From NCBI GenBank assembly GCA_951799405.1, contig OX637363.1, forward strand, positions 744,001-808,000: DNA of 64,000 nucleotides, in the 5' to 3' direction. How positions within the stretch are numbered: position 1 is the first letter of the stretch; each line of letters opens with the position of its first letter. Positions 9,961 to 19,827 of this stretch are shown here, piece after piece. This DNA is from Agapetus fuscipes. Its lineage: Eukaryota > Arthropoda > Insecta > Trichoptera > Glossosomatidae. The notes below the pieces were generated by a model. That model was not told where the DNA came from and ran no database searches. It saw only the letters and a program-made list of their open reading frames with translations. A program made the position numbers and the translations under genes.

Positions 9961-10263
9961 AAAAAAACAAATTAAATTAGGCTGATTTATTTGGTGAGCG
10001 CTGTTTTTGTGTGTATCACACCTCAAGAGCCCTCTGCGAGCTTGGTCGTTGCTGTAGAAAGCGCCAATTCTCAAGCAAGACCCAGTTGTTGCAAGGCTGG
10101 ATGGACCTTTTGATGACCGGTCTTTGGTAAAGGTTTATGAATTTTTCAACCCAGCGAAGAGCAAATTTGAAAATATAAGTGGTATATTTTTTGTGCTCCG
10201 CCGGGGTTCGAACCCACGACCTTCCAGTTACGAGTCCGAAGTGTTACCACCTGGAGTACGGAC
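9961..10263 (-). mobile_element. T-SINE inserted in a 5S-T SINE
   Basis: A complete T on the minus strand: AGGCTGATTTATTTGGTGAG, GTGTGTATCACACCTCAAGA, GGGGTTCGAACCC box B, and its 5' end against the duplication CGGTT (9956-9960 and 10264-10268). Confidence 0.8.
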
Positions 10264-10670
10264 CGGTTCCGATAGATCACCGAAGTTAAGCAACATTGGG
10301 CGCGGATAGTACTTGGATGGGTTACCGCTCAGGTACACCGCGTGTCGTTGGCATCTTGGACCGGTCCGTAGTCCAGTGGCAACACTTCGGACTCGTAAAT
10401 GGAAGGTTGTGGATTCGGATCCCGGCGGAGCCAAAAATATACCGTTTATATTTCGAATGCGCTCTTCGCTGAGTTGAAAAAATCATAAACCTTTACCAAA
10501 GACCGGTCACTGAAAGTTCCTTCCAACCTTACAACAACTGGGTCTTGCTTGAGAATTGGCGCTTTCTATAGTGACGATCAAGCTCGCAGAGGGCTCTTGA
10601 GGTGTGATACACACAAAAACAGCGCTCACCAAATAAATCATCCTTATATTATTATTATTATTAAAATAAT
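10264..10670 (+). mobile_element. 5S-T SINE, main piece
   Basis: 10264-10354 is 5S rRNA-like: ATCACCGAAGTTAAGCAACA, AGTACTTGGATGGGTTACCG and ACACCGCGTGTCGTTGGC match the 3' two-thirds of animal 5S rRNA, including its internal control region. It is joined to a T-SINE (A box TAGTCCAGTGG, B box near GGATTCGGATCC) that ends in (ATT)n. The element thus carries 5S-type and tRNA-type promoter sequences in the same direction. Confidence 0.85.
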
Positions 10671-10675
10671 AACAA

Positions 10676-10828
10676 AAAATGGTTCACTTTGCCAATGTCA
10701 CCCCTGTTTTTTTGTAAGTACACAATCAGCATTTGTAAGCGCGAACTACACGTGTTTGTTTGTGGGCATACATCTGAGAGCTTCGAATGAATATATCCTT
10801 GCAACTTAGATTATAGATTATAGATATA
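10676..10828 (+). repeat. R element with internal deletion
   Basis: AAAATGGTTCACTTTGCCAA through CCCCTGTTT, then directly TTTGTAAGTACACAATCAGC to (TTATAGA)n. About 60 bp between the two hairpins are missing. Confidence 0.75.
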
Positions 10829-10890
10829 TAGTGTAACTTCTTGCCTGCGTTATCCCCGAAGGGGTCGCATGTGGCGCTTCGGGACCTGTG
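10829..10890 (-). repeat. U-SINE fragment
   Basis: TATAGTGTAACTTCTTGCC and CGAAGGGGTCGCATGTGGCG from the U 3' end. Confidence 0.6.
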
Positions 10891-10975
10891 CACTAGTATT
10901 TGATGTTTAGAATTGATTATAACACCGGGCCTTAATGTTTAAATGAAACAAAGGAATATTTTTACGAATATATTG

Positions 10976-11468
10976 ACCGGTCCGTAGTTCAATGTTAACA
11001 ATTTGGACTCTGAATAGAAGGTTGTGGGTTCGAATCCCGGCGGAGCACAAAAATATGCCAATTATATTTTCAAATTTGCTCTTCGCCGGATTGAAAAATT
11101 CATAAACCTTTACCAATGACCTGTCACCAAAGGTCCATCCAGCCTTACAACAACTGGGTCTTGCTTGAGTATTGGCGCTTTCTAGCGACGACAACCAAGC
11201 TCGTAAAAAGGGCGATAGCTCAATTGGTAGAATGCTTGCATTCCATGCCGAGAGCAAGGGTCGATCTCAAGGCTTACTCAGCCTTCACAAAAAATGAGAA
11301 CCAGCCCTCCCGGGAGATGTGAAACCTCCACTTTAACTGAAAGTTGTTGGTGTTAAAAAGTTGTAGTAACTGTAAAAATGAATAGGTCCCGAATCGCCAC
11401 ATGCGACTCCTTCGGGGATAACGCAGGTAAGAAGTTACACTATATGTGTAGCTTATTTGCGTTGCGTT
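10976..11468 (+). mobile_element. T-U dimeric SINE
   Basis: T (10976-11212) runs to ACCAAGCTCGTAAAAAGG and passes directly into the U head CGATAGCTCAATTGGTAGAA (A box TAGCTCAATTG) and on to the U tail GTGTAGC..TTGCGTTGCG. The same T-U junction recurs at seven loci, so the dimer moves as a unit. Confidence 0.8.
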
Positions 11469-11469
11469 G

Positions 11470-11760
11470 AAAGCTCCACGGGTATATGTTTTTTTCTCCT
11501 TCGTCGTTTGGACAAATGTCGGTCCCAACGATAATCGGGAAAAAGTCAAATGAAAAATTTGAATGTACGAAAAAAAGGTCTAGGAAAATTGATTCCGGCC
11601 TTCGAGAAAAACCTCTAGGCTTTTCTTTGATATATGGCTCGAGAAGGAGCCAAAAAAGCATTATATATATTGTCCAACTCACGCCATGCTATTCTAGATC
11701 ATTCAAGTATATAATATAAATCGTATTCATGTTTTTTGTTAAGCACATAATAAACTACAT
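11470..11760. other. No recognisable feature
   Basis: Overlapping chance frames only; neither strand gives a recognisable protein. Confidence 0.4.
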
Positions 11761-11763
11761 AAT

Positions 11764-11850
11764 GGCCGGTCCGTAGTCCAGTGGTAACACTTCGGATTCG
11801 AAATAGAAGGTTGTGGCATCGAATCCCGGCGGAGCACAAAAAAAACATTT
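11764..11850 (+). repeat. T-SINE head fragment
   Basis: GGCCGGTCCGTAGTCCAGTG, CGAATCCCGGCGGAGCAC; cut just after the tRNA head. Confidence 0.7.
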
Positions 11851-11854
11851 AATA

Positions 11855-12275
11855 TAATAATATTAGGATGATTTATTTGGTGAGCGCTGTTTTTGTGTGT
11901 ATCACACCTCAAGAGCCCTCTGCGAGCTTGGTCGTCGCTGTAGAAAGCGCCAATTCTCAAGCAAGACCCAGTTGTTGTAAGGTTGGATGGACCTTTCAGT
12001 GACCGGTCTTTGGTAAAGGTTTATGAATTTTTCAACTCAGCGAAGAGCACATTCGAAATATAAATGGTATATTTTTGTGCTCCGCCGGGATCCGAATCCA
12101 CAACCTTCCATTTACGAGTCCGAAGTGTTGCCACTACGGACTACGGACCGGTCCAAGATGCCAACGACACGCGGTGTACCTGAGCGGTCACCCATCCAAG
12201 TACTGCCCGCGCCCAATGTTGCTTAACTTCGGTGATCTATGGGAACCGGTGCTTTCAACATGGCTAACGTCGTTG
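11855..12275 (-). mobile_element. 5S-T SINE, nearly full length
   Basis: T occupies 11855-12157 and the complete 5S-derived head 12159-12275 (minus strand: CAACGACGTTAGCCATGTTG to GTGTCGTTGGCAT). This and the 52.65 kb copy show the uninterrupted structure 5S - GGCATCTTGG - T. Confidence 0.85.
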
Positions 12276-12324
12276 ACTAATTATAATATTGTAAACTAAT
12301 TATAAACGTTGACTATTATAATAT

Positions 12325-12745
12325 TTTCAAATATGTTTTTCGCTGGGTAAAAAATTCATACACCTTTACTAAAGACCGGTCACTTAAGGTTCATCCAGCC
12401 TTACAGTAACTTGGTCTTGCTTGAGTATAGGCGCTTTGTAGCGACGACCAAGCTCATAAAAAGTCCGGTCGATAGCTCAGTTTATAGAACGCTTGCATTC
12501 CATGCCGACCCACCGAGGGTGTGAGAAATGGTTTCCAGTTTCGGTGCCTATTTCAAACACAAAATAAATACCGGCAAGGTGTACTCAGCCTTCAACGTCC
12601 CAAATCGTCACATGCGACCTCTTCGGGGATAAAGCAGGTAAGAAGTTATAATAATGATAATAATTGGCCAATTCTTATATAGCACCGATTTGTGGCACTA
12701 GCCACTCCAAGGGCGCTATATTATGTATATGTGTAGCTTAGTTGT
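12325..12745 (+). mobile_element. T-U dimeric SINE, decayed, with a LINE-tail insertion
   Basis: T 3' part (TTTTTCGCTGGG, ACTAAAGACCGGTCACTTAA, AAGCTCATAAAAAGTCC) joins U (GGTCGATAGCTCAG). U is broken at ~12648 by a 75-bp stretch, minus strand, ending GGCGCTATATTA-like with an (ATT)n tail, and then resumes TATATGTGTAGCTTAGTTG. The insert looks like an L2-type LINE 3' end. Confidence 0.6.
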
Positions 12746-13215
12746 AAAGTATACCGGACTTCTTCTTTCTTTTCTTCTCTTTATCCGCTCTTGGAGTGAA
12801 TGGGATATCCAGAGTCATAATAAAAGGAGAGCTTGTATGAAAAAGGTTATGACTCTGGATGAAATGAAAGAAGTATGCAAGGACAGGAAGAAGTGGCGGC
12901 TAATCTGCAATGCTGATTTGTAATGTTGGTGTTTTCATTTGCTAAATTTTTTGCATGGGAAATTTTTGACTTTTTTGTATAGATTTCTTTGGAAGGTTTT
13001 GTTCTTTTTTATATTTAAATGTAATTTATTATTCATATTCCTTGACTTATAGGTTGGTATGAGGCTGACCACCCATACTGTAAAAAATGGTTCACTTTGC
13101 CAATGTCACCCCTGTTTCAGGGAATGTCGGCAAGAGTTGCAGGGCTTATGTTCATTTAAGGTTTGGATTTTATTTGTAAGTACACAATCAGCATTTGTAA
13201 GCGCGAACTACACGT

Positions 13216-15754
13216 TAAGGTGGATCGCTGTATGTATGGAAAAAATTAAAAATCATTTTTTCGTAATTGCGTTGTGCAGAACAGTTGCTCTATGGGGTCA
13301 GTATCTGATATAAACAAAAATCTTATTAAAATATTAATTTATTATACTGCCCCAAGTCATCAGAAAAATTACAAAAATACATAAAACTACTCATTTTTAC
13401 CCCTGTGTTTAAGAATCAAGTATTAGATAGAATCAAACGAAATCAATTTTTATTTCTTTAAAATGAATGAAATAGTAATTATTACGTGTTTGGTATCTTG
13501 TAATTTGACAGGGATGGGTGGAGGCACCCCCTAACTTTGTTACTCCGCGCAGACGCGCGTCACCAATTCGGTGCTCTCAGAGATGTAACTATAGTTGTAC
13601 GCTACTCATATTTTTTGCGCATACAAATTTGCGAGATATCCTAAGTGTATTTTTGATATATCAGCGTGTAAATGCAACAGATTGGCTTCATTTAACAATG
13701 AAAAACATCTTAAAGTACCGATAACTGAAAAATATTCTGATTGATCAAAGAACCAAAAGATAAATGATCATAAGGAGTGTTGATTTGAAAACTGCTGCGG
13801 GAAATTAAAAAAAAGCTGAACTGGAAACAGAAATATGAACCATACGAAGAAAAAGCTACAAGTTTATTGCCAAATCTGTCTGACTTATCAACTGATGTCT
13901 CTCAACAACCAGTCTCAACAGTAATAGAAAAACTAGCACTTCAGAGAACGCTAGGTACCTCAAACTTTGTATTCATATTCATTAAAAAATATTGACCTTG
14001 GCATACTGGAAAAACCTGTGGATAAATTTGGCATTTACAATAAGGCTGAAGCTGCTCTTGTTTTGGCAACAAAGCGTTGGTATTATTTCAGACAATAATT
14101 CCTCCAAAGTTTTTGATCAAAATAAAATTAGAAGAGCCTGTGAAAAGCAAATAACTAAATTCAGCAGTGTGACCATTGATTCTGATTACTAAGATTTGGG
14201 TTTATACTTTGATGGACGTAAAAATAAACCTTTAATATGGTGGATCATAAGAGAAATATAATTAAAGAGGAGCATATTAGTTTACTTAAGGACGCAAGGT
14301 CACAGTAAATTGGTCATATTTCTTTAAGCACTGAAAAAGCAGCAATAATAACAAGAAAACATATGGATATTTTGATCAGTAAAGATATCAATGTCATCCT
14401 TTTTGCTGTAATCGGACGTGATAGAACTATTGTTAATACAGAGGGAATTGGTAAATTTATTCCAAAAAAATTAAAATATCTAGTAAAACCGCTGCAGTGG
14501 TGTATTTGTCAACTCCATGCCAACGAACTGCCGCGCCAATTATTTGAATATATTGATGGTTGTACAAGTGGACCAAGAAGTTACTCTGAACCCATAGAAA
14601 AGGTATTAAAAAGTTGTAAAGAGCTTCCAATAGTCTCGTTTCTAACTATCCAATGTGATCTACCTTTTGGACGGAGAATAACTATAAAGTCTGGATATTG
14701 TTCTCAAAGCTTATTTAAAAGAAATCCTGGAAAACTAGTGCATTCAAGATGGCTCACAAAATACTACGGCTTTATGTTCTTTTTTTTAACCATCTGACAA
14801 CCACTGACAGTTAATATTATTAATTATATAATGAAAGTGGATGCTCTTATGTGGTCTTACATCAAAACTAACCACATTGCATTAATGGTGCTAGACACTT
14901 ACACAAGACAATCTAGCTGTCGCGATATTTGACAGATAATTTAAAGCAGCTGATACTACATCCTGTTATACAGAGAAATGGATATTTCAATCATCCAAAA
15001 AACATCTTACTTGCTTTGCCTTTTTATGAGTTCTAGCCTTGTGAAGAATATTGAAACGCGACAGGAAACAATTTTGAGAATTCGAACTACGATCGGCCAA
15101 AACTTGATTTTGATGCAAACAATTATAAAAAACCTTATAAACTGGCACGAAAATAATGTCATCAAGCCCCCTGTTACAAAATTTATGAACGGTGAATTAA
15201 CATCACGTTCTTAAGAAAATCCACTGCTTGTTGACGAACTAATCTCAAGCCATTTCCATTTTCCTTGCTACACGTTAGCCACTGAAAAATTAGTAAAAAT
15301 TGTAACAGAAACTTCAGCTGCTGTTTGCGGTCTTATCAGAAGAGATAGATTCATTAAATCAAACCTGGAATCACGACAAATAATGCCTTTTTACAATTTA
15401 AAGAAAGATTACCAATTCTCTGAAAATCCCTTTTTTCTAGACTTCTGTTGATTGCCATTTTTTATTTTTTTTTGCCATAAAAGGGTATTTTTTCTATCAT
15501 TTATACAAAATCATGCTTTGTGCTTAAATTTGAACTTCATTATACTTCAATTATTTTTTTCTTAATAAACAAAAAAAAAGTTAAGTATATAGCAGATTTT
15601 ATGTTTTTTATTAACTTTTCGAGTCTTTGGGGCAGTATAAGATCAAATATTTCGACATAATGGCGGTACAATTTATTGTTTGTATTGATATAGAGCAGCT
15701 TTTGTCAATAACGCGAAATCGAAATTCCCAAAAAAACGATTTCGATCCACCTTA
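13216..15754 (+). mobile_element. hAT-like DNA transposon, decayed (2,539 bp)
   Basis: Flanked by CTACACGT at 13208-13215 and 15755-15762, an 8-bp duplication. Terminal inverted repeats are TAAGGTGGATCG and CGATCCACCTTA, and an inner inverted pair TTATACTGCCCCAA / TTGGGGCAGTATA lies ~125 bp in from each end. The flanking R sequence is continuous once the element is removed. Confidence 0.9.
13790..15455 (+). pseudogene. hAT-like transposase relic
   Basis: Remnants lie in several frames. A middle block reads LVKPLQWCICQLHANELP then FEYIDGCTSGP and NPGKLVHSRWLT (14363-14797); CQLHANEL fits the C-x2-H that precedes the helical insertion in hAT transposases. A later block (15215-15450) reads CYTLATEKLVKIVTE and SNLESRQIMPFYNLKKDY, a C-terminal part. 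Stops and frameshifts separate the blocks, so the protein is dead. The hAT label rests on the 8-bp duplication plus this motif. Confidence 0.65.
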
Positions 15755-15854
15755 CTACACGTGTTTGTTTGCGGGCATACATCTGAGAGCTTTGAATGAA
15801 TATATCCTTGCAACTTAGATTATTAGATTATTATTAGATCCGCTCTTGGAGTGA

Positions 15855-16128
15855 CTAAATCACGAAACGCTGCTCTACAGAAATCACCGACTCATCATCA
15901 TCATCATGAAAGCCAGGAGGAAGAAGTGTGGCGTGCTACGGCGGGCGCGCACAGAGACGGCCCGCGTGATTAATCACATCTGATTAATGGGGAAGTGAGT
16001 GCGCTAGTTGTAATGTGAGATAGCGCAGATCCTGTGGGCGCTCATTAATTATTAACTTAAGGGCGGCATCAAAAGCCGCTGTTGGCACCGCAGTGATGGA
16101 CAACCATAAACAACTATTTTTTTTTGTG
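15855..16128. other. No recognisable feature
   Basis: Contains a GC-rich stretch (15910-15970) and no recognisable repeat or supported exon. Confidence 0.4.
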
Positions 16129-16129
16129 A

Positions 16130-16192
16130 ATAAACTTGTAAAGAGGGCTGCAATTCATCAACCAATTTTGCCTGGCTAGAAACGTGTATCTA
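16130..16192 (-). repeat. S-SINE 3' end fragment
   Basis: GCAATTCATCAACCAATTTT then GCCTGGCTAGAAAC: the reverse complement of the S tail (GCCAGGCAGAATAGGTTGGT). Confidence 0.6.
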
Positions 16193-16194
16193 AA

Positions 16195-16752
16195 TCTAAG
16201 TTGCAAAGATATATATCATTTAAGATTCAAATTATGATATTAATATTTAATTGTTTAAACACGTAGTTAATAAAATGTGCTCATGATGTGTGGATGTATG
16301 GAAGTGTGTATGTGTTTCTGTATGTTGATATTTTTATTGATGAAAGTGTCAATTGCTTTTTGAAGACTTATTGATTTTGTTATTGTTGTTATTATTATTT
16401 ATATTATTGTTATTAACGGAAAATGTAGAGACAATTTTTTCAATTATTTATTAATCTACTGATTTTATTGTAATTGTCCGAAGAAATTTGTTGTTTTTTT
16501 CCTGAATAAAATAAAATAAAATAAAATAAAATAAAAAATATTAAGTGCATTCCCACAAGCAGACACGCATATTTTCGCGCTAACACATGCCGCATGTGGA
16601 CCTACAATATAAAAACCCTATCTGAAATGAACATACCCCCAGCAACTCTTGCCGACCTTCCCTGAAACAAGAGTGGCATTGGCAAAGTGAAACATCTTTT
16701 TACAGTATGGGTGGACAGCCGCATAACAACCTATAAGTCAAGAAACAATTCA
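16195..16752 (-). repeat. R element split by a LINE 3' end
   Basis: R tail at 16195-16235 and R body at 16540-16752 are one copy. Between them is ~300 bp ending in AATAAAATAAAATAAAATAA, the tail of a non-LTR element, with an ATATTA-like duplication at its edges (near 16233 and 16537). Confidence 0.7.
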
Positions 16753-16782
16753 CCAACCAATTTTGACTGGGCCGGAAGTCTC
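16746..16782 (-). repeat. S-SINE tail fragment
   Basis: CAATTCACCAACCAATTTTG, ACTGGGCCGGAA. Short remnant between two R copies. Confidence 0.5.
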
Positions 16783-16783
16783 A

Positions 16784-17036
16784 TGTCTAATCTAATCTAA
16801 GTTGCAAAGATATGTTACATTTGAAATTCACATTACATGCGTTCTCACAACCAGACATGTTCAAGTTCGCGCTTGCACATGCCTCATGTGAACCTACAAC
16901 ATAAAAACCAAATCTCAAATGGACATACACCCTGCAACTCTTGCCGTCCTTCCCTGAAACAGAGGTGACATTGGCAAAGTGAACCATTTTTACAGCATGG
17001 GTGGTCAGCCGCATACCAACCTATAAGTCAAGGAAG
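16784..17036 (-). repeat. R element
   Basis: Complete, minus strand: (TCTAA)n, AAGTTGCAAAGATATGTTAC, ..., CATGGGTGGTCAGCCGCATA, TATAAGTCAAGGAAG. Confidence 0.85.
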
Positions 17037-17059
17037 AATTACCACGGTAATTCTTACGG

Positions 17060-17350
17060 TGCGAATATCGATAGGGTGGTCTACCGTCTTTGTCTGATGG
17101 TTTACAAAGCTATAAATGGTGCGGCTCCTTCATATGTACTTGTCTGACATGTTCTCACCCGTTGAAATAGATTTGAGGCGCCAGGCGCTAAGATCTGCGG
17201 GTTATGGAGTGGTTGACTTAGTCCAGCAGTACCGTCAGACCCACACTTATTTTGAGAACCGTGTTTTCCGGTTTGCGGGCTCAATGGAGTGGAACAGACT
17301 ACCACCTAACGTGAAAAATAGAAACGAAAAAAGGAGACAGTATTTTGAGC
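17060..17350 (+). pseudogene. CR1/L2-like LINE C-terminal relic
   Basis: Frames encode RLCLMVYKAINGAAPSYV followed, after a frameshift, by FRFAGSMEWNRLPPNVKN. These are the paired C-terminal signatures (YKALHG.AP.YL and F..AAP..WN.LP) of CR1/L2-type reverse transcriptases. Both ends are truncated. Confidence 0.65.
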
Positions 17351-17357
17351 ATTAATA

Positions 17358-17628
17358 CGAGTATACCTTGACTGATAGGTTGGTATGCGGCTGACCACCC
17401 ATACTGTAAAAAATGGTTCACTTTGCCATGCCACCCCTGCTTCAGGGAAGGTCGGCCAGAGTTGCAGGGCTTGTGTTCATTTGAGATTGGGTTTTTTATA
17501 TTGTAGGTCCACATGCGGCATGTGTAAGCGCGAAATTATGCGTGTCTGCTTGTGGGAATGCATTTAATATGAATCTCAAATGATACATATCTTTGCAGCT
17601 TAGATTTAGATTAGATACAACAACAAAA
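17358..17628 (+). repeat. R element
   Basis: TACCTTGACTGATAGGTTGG to CTTTGCAGCTTAGATTTAGA; the CACATGCGGCATGTG hairpin is intact. Confidence 0.85.
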
Positions 17629-17790
17629 ATCAAGGGCTTTTTAAAGAAAATGCTACGTGTAACAAAATCACGTTTCGAGATCCACATGTTATCTATCCCT
17701 GATTCATATCCCGAAGCCTGCGACGATAATGCCCCTAAAGCCCCTACCCGTTCCCTGCGGCGGCGCCCCTTAATCTCTCACTATATGTAG
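17620..17790 (+). CDS. Unrecognised open frame
   Basis: A frame from the end of R reads TTKIKGFLKKMLRVTKSRF, then a Pro/Ala/Arg-rich end (PKAPTRSLRRRP) and a stop. Base composition is less AT-rich than the surroundings. I recognise no family. It could be a broken transposon ORF or a chance frame; there is no splice evidence that it is an exon. Confidence 0.15.
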   Translation, partial: TTKIKGFLKKMLRVTKSRFEIHMLSIPDSYPEACDDNAPKAPTRSLRRRPLISHYM

Positions 17791-17879
17791 CGCCGAATAG
17801 TCTTCCCTGTATAGTGTATACTTGCCTTAATGCTCGTGACTGTGAAGGAAAAGCGCGGGATAGGCATGGTGTTCCATAT

Positions 17880-18172
17880 TTGATTTGATTGGATTCCTAG
17901 CACTTATTTTCAAATGTCAAAATTTCGAGGAAGTGTGAAAGGCAAAAGAGGTAAGGGACGACCGAGAAAAGCATGGAGGGATCACATTGACGAGATTGTG
18001 AAAGAATGGGATATACAAAGTGAGCGTAAAAGACTAAAATGCATGGAAAAGGTGATGGATATGAATGAATTGAAAGAGGTATTTCAAGATTGGAGAAAAT
18101 GGAGGCAGCTCTGCAGAGACTCTGGCCGCCTCTAGCGGAATGGCGACAGAGTTACAGTTACAGTTATCTGTT
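17880..18172 (+). mobile_element. RTE-B LINE C-terminus and tail
   Basis: Encodes GKRGKGRPRKAWRDHI near the start, then MEKVMDMNELKEVFQDW and RKWRQLCRDSGRL, the RTE-type C-terminus, followed by GGCGACAGAGTTACAGTTAC and a (TTACAG)n end. This family differs from RTE-A in sequence and tail. Confidence 0.8.
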
Positions 18173-18229
18173 TGTTGGGATAAGAATACTAAATAAGAGT
18201 TGCTATAACTGAGTATTCCATAATAAAAA

Positions 18230-18432
18230 TAATCTATAATCTAAGTTGCAAAAAGGTACATTAATATTTTCGTGCTTCCAAATGCTGCATGTGTGTTTAC
18301 AAATTGAAATCCAATCCTCAAATGAACATACACCCTGGAACTTTTGCCGACCTTCCCTGACGCAGGGGTGAAATTGGAAAAGTGAACCATTTTTTACAGT
18401 ATCGCTGGTCAGCCTCATACCAATCTATAAGA
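18230..18432 (-). repeat. R element, diverged
   Basis: ATAATCTATAATCTAAGTTG, ..., ATTTTTTACAGTATCGCTGG, TCAGCCTCATACCAATCTAT on the minus strand, with a 40-bp deletion near the tail. Confidence 0.7.
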
Positions 18433-18612
18433 GTTTAAGCAGGCCACTCGCTGTAGGTATAACATCAGTGACACCAGTGCGTCTACGGATCTCCTGGTTT
18501 GGAATCCTGTCTCTGAGGCTGATTCCCAGCATCCTTCTTTCAATGCCTCTTTGGCACGTCCTCAGTCTATTGGCTCTACTGAGTGATCCCTTTTGTCTTC
18601 AAGCTATAGGTG
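18433..18612 (-). pseudogene. LINE relic (family D), RT C-terminal block
   Basis: Minus strand reads RGIERRMLGISLRDRIPNQE then IRRRTGVTDVI. This block (ERKML.I.LRDR..N..IR..TGVTD) is common to many insect non-LTR reverse transcriptases just before the zinc-finger-like end. Truncated both sides. 18612-19125 shows nothing else. Confidence 0.65.
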
Positions 18613-19127
18613 GATACTAGAAGCATGCATGACTCATAGATATTCATAAAATTCAAATCATCTGCCCATCTCCAGTCGACAGCCTAAAATCAGTTAATTT
18701 AGCGAAATTTCTTCCGTACACAATTTGCAAACTTCAGTGACTGGCATATTTCCAATGCTTTTAGTACTAAAGTAACATCTCACTCACTTACATCTGAGCT
18801 CAACCATACCCAAAAGTGTAACGAAACTCAAACTTTCGCTGCAGGCGCTGCTCTAACCTTGTATACAATTTTAAAGTAAACTTGACGTTTTGGTGTAAAT
18901 GTTTGATACTTGGCGAGCTTGTATAGAAATTTGTATGAAAGGAGAGCGCCGTGAGAGTGGCTATCATTAATTCTGGATACATCACAAAATGGTTTATAGT
19001 GAACTGTAATTATTTAACTAATGGATCATTTGCTGGAGAAGCGAATTTGTGCTTGGATCTTAAGTGAGCAAATAAAAAATATGACAAAGAATACAGAAAA
19101 CGTTTTCGGAATTAAACATATTTCTTC

Positions 19128-19378
19128 CTTGACTTATAGGTTGCTATGCGGCTGACCACCCATGCTTTAGAAAATGGTTCACTTTGCCATTATGTCACCC
19201 AAGAGAACACACACAAGAGTTGCAGGGCTTATGTTTATTCGAGGCTTGGATATTAATTTGTAAGTACGCATGTAGCATTTACAAGCGTGAACTTACACCT
19301 AACTGTTTTTGGGCATAAGCTTAGTATGAAAATTAAACATAAATATATCTTTGCATAGTATAGATTATAGATTATTAC
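19128..19378 (+). repeat. R element, diverged
   Basis: TTCCTTGACTTATAGGTTGC to a TATAGATTATAGATTATT tail, with a disrupted central hairpin (CACCCAAGAGAACAC). Confidence 0.75.
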
Positions 19379-19385
19379 TTTCCTA

Positions 19386-19486
19386 TTCCTTGACTGATAG
19401 GTTGGTATGAGGCTGACCACCCATACTGTAAAAAATGGTTCACTTTACCAATGTCACCCCTGTTTCAGGGAAGGTCGGCAAGAGTT
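19386..19486 (+). repeat. R element, left half (split by LINE-1)
   Basis: ATTCCTTGACTGATAGGTTG to GGAAGGTCGGCAAGAGTT. The same R continues at 24408 with AGTTGCAGGGCTTATG, so the 4.9-kb LINE sits inside it. Confidence 0.9.
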
Positions 19487-19827
19487 TATTTATTTATTTA
19501 TTTATTTGAGAAAACTACAGCTTTATAAAAGTGATTACAATGGTGTTCTTAAAATTAATATAAGCCAAAATTGTTTCTTCTATTTAAAATTATAGAGAAA
19601 GAATAATAATTTGATCAGTATGCTGAGCTTGTATTGACATATCATAGAAAATTGAGAAGACAAGAAAATAAAAAAGAAAAGGAGAGCAAAACCAAAAGCA
19701 AAAAAACAAAAAGCAAAAAAGACACAAGTTGTCAAGCAACAAAAAAGAAAAAAAAAAGAAACAAGGTGTAAGAAAAGAAATTAAAAGTAAAAGTAAAGTG
19801 GAAAGGAATGAGGAAAAGGAGGGATTA

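Larger units (their letters stand above)
12800..15837 (+). mobile_element. RTE-A LINE 3' end with nested hAT-like transposon
   Basis: A 5'-truncated RTE-A insertion with a perfect 17-bp target duplication, ATCCGCTCTTGGAGTGA at 12783-12799 and 15838-15854. It keeps the C-terminal codons (WDIQSHNKRRACMKKVM, KDRKKWRLIC), the 3' UTR and an R tail that starts at 13039. It is interrupted at 13216-15754 by a DNA transposon. The duplication shows that RTE-A 3' end plus R moves as one retrotransposed unit. Confidence 0.9.

Noticed and set aside
10264..10354. Functional 5S rRNA gene
   Set aside because: The 5S-like sequence is always fused to T, carries shared changes and lacks a 3' terminator; it is a SINE head.
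10200..10420. tRNA genes at T, U and S heads
   Set aside because: A and B boxes are good, but acceptor stems do not pair and every copy continues into a SINE body; they are tRNA-derived repeats.
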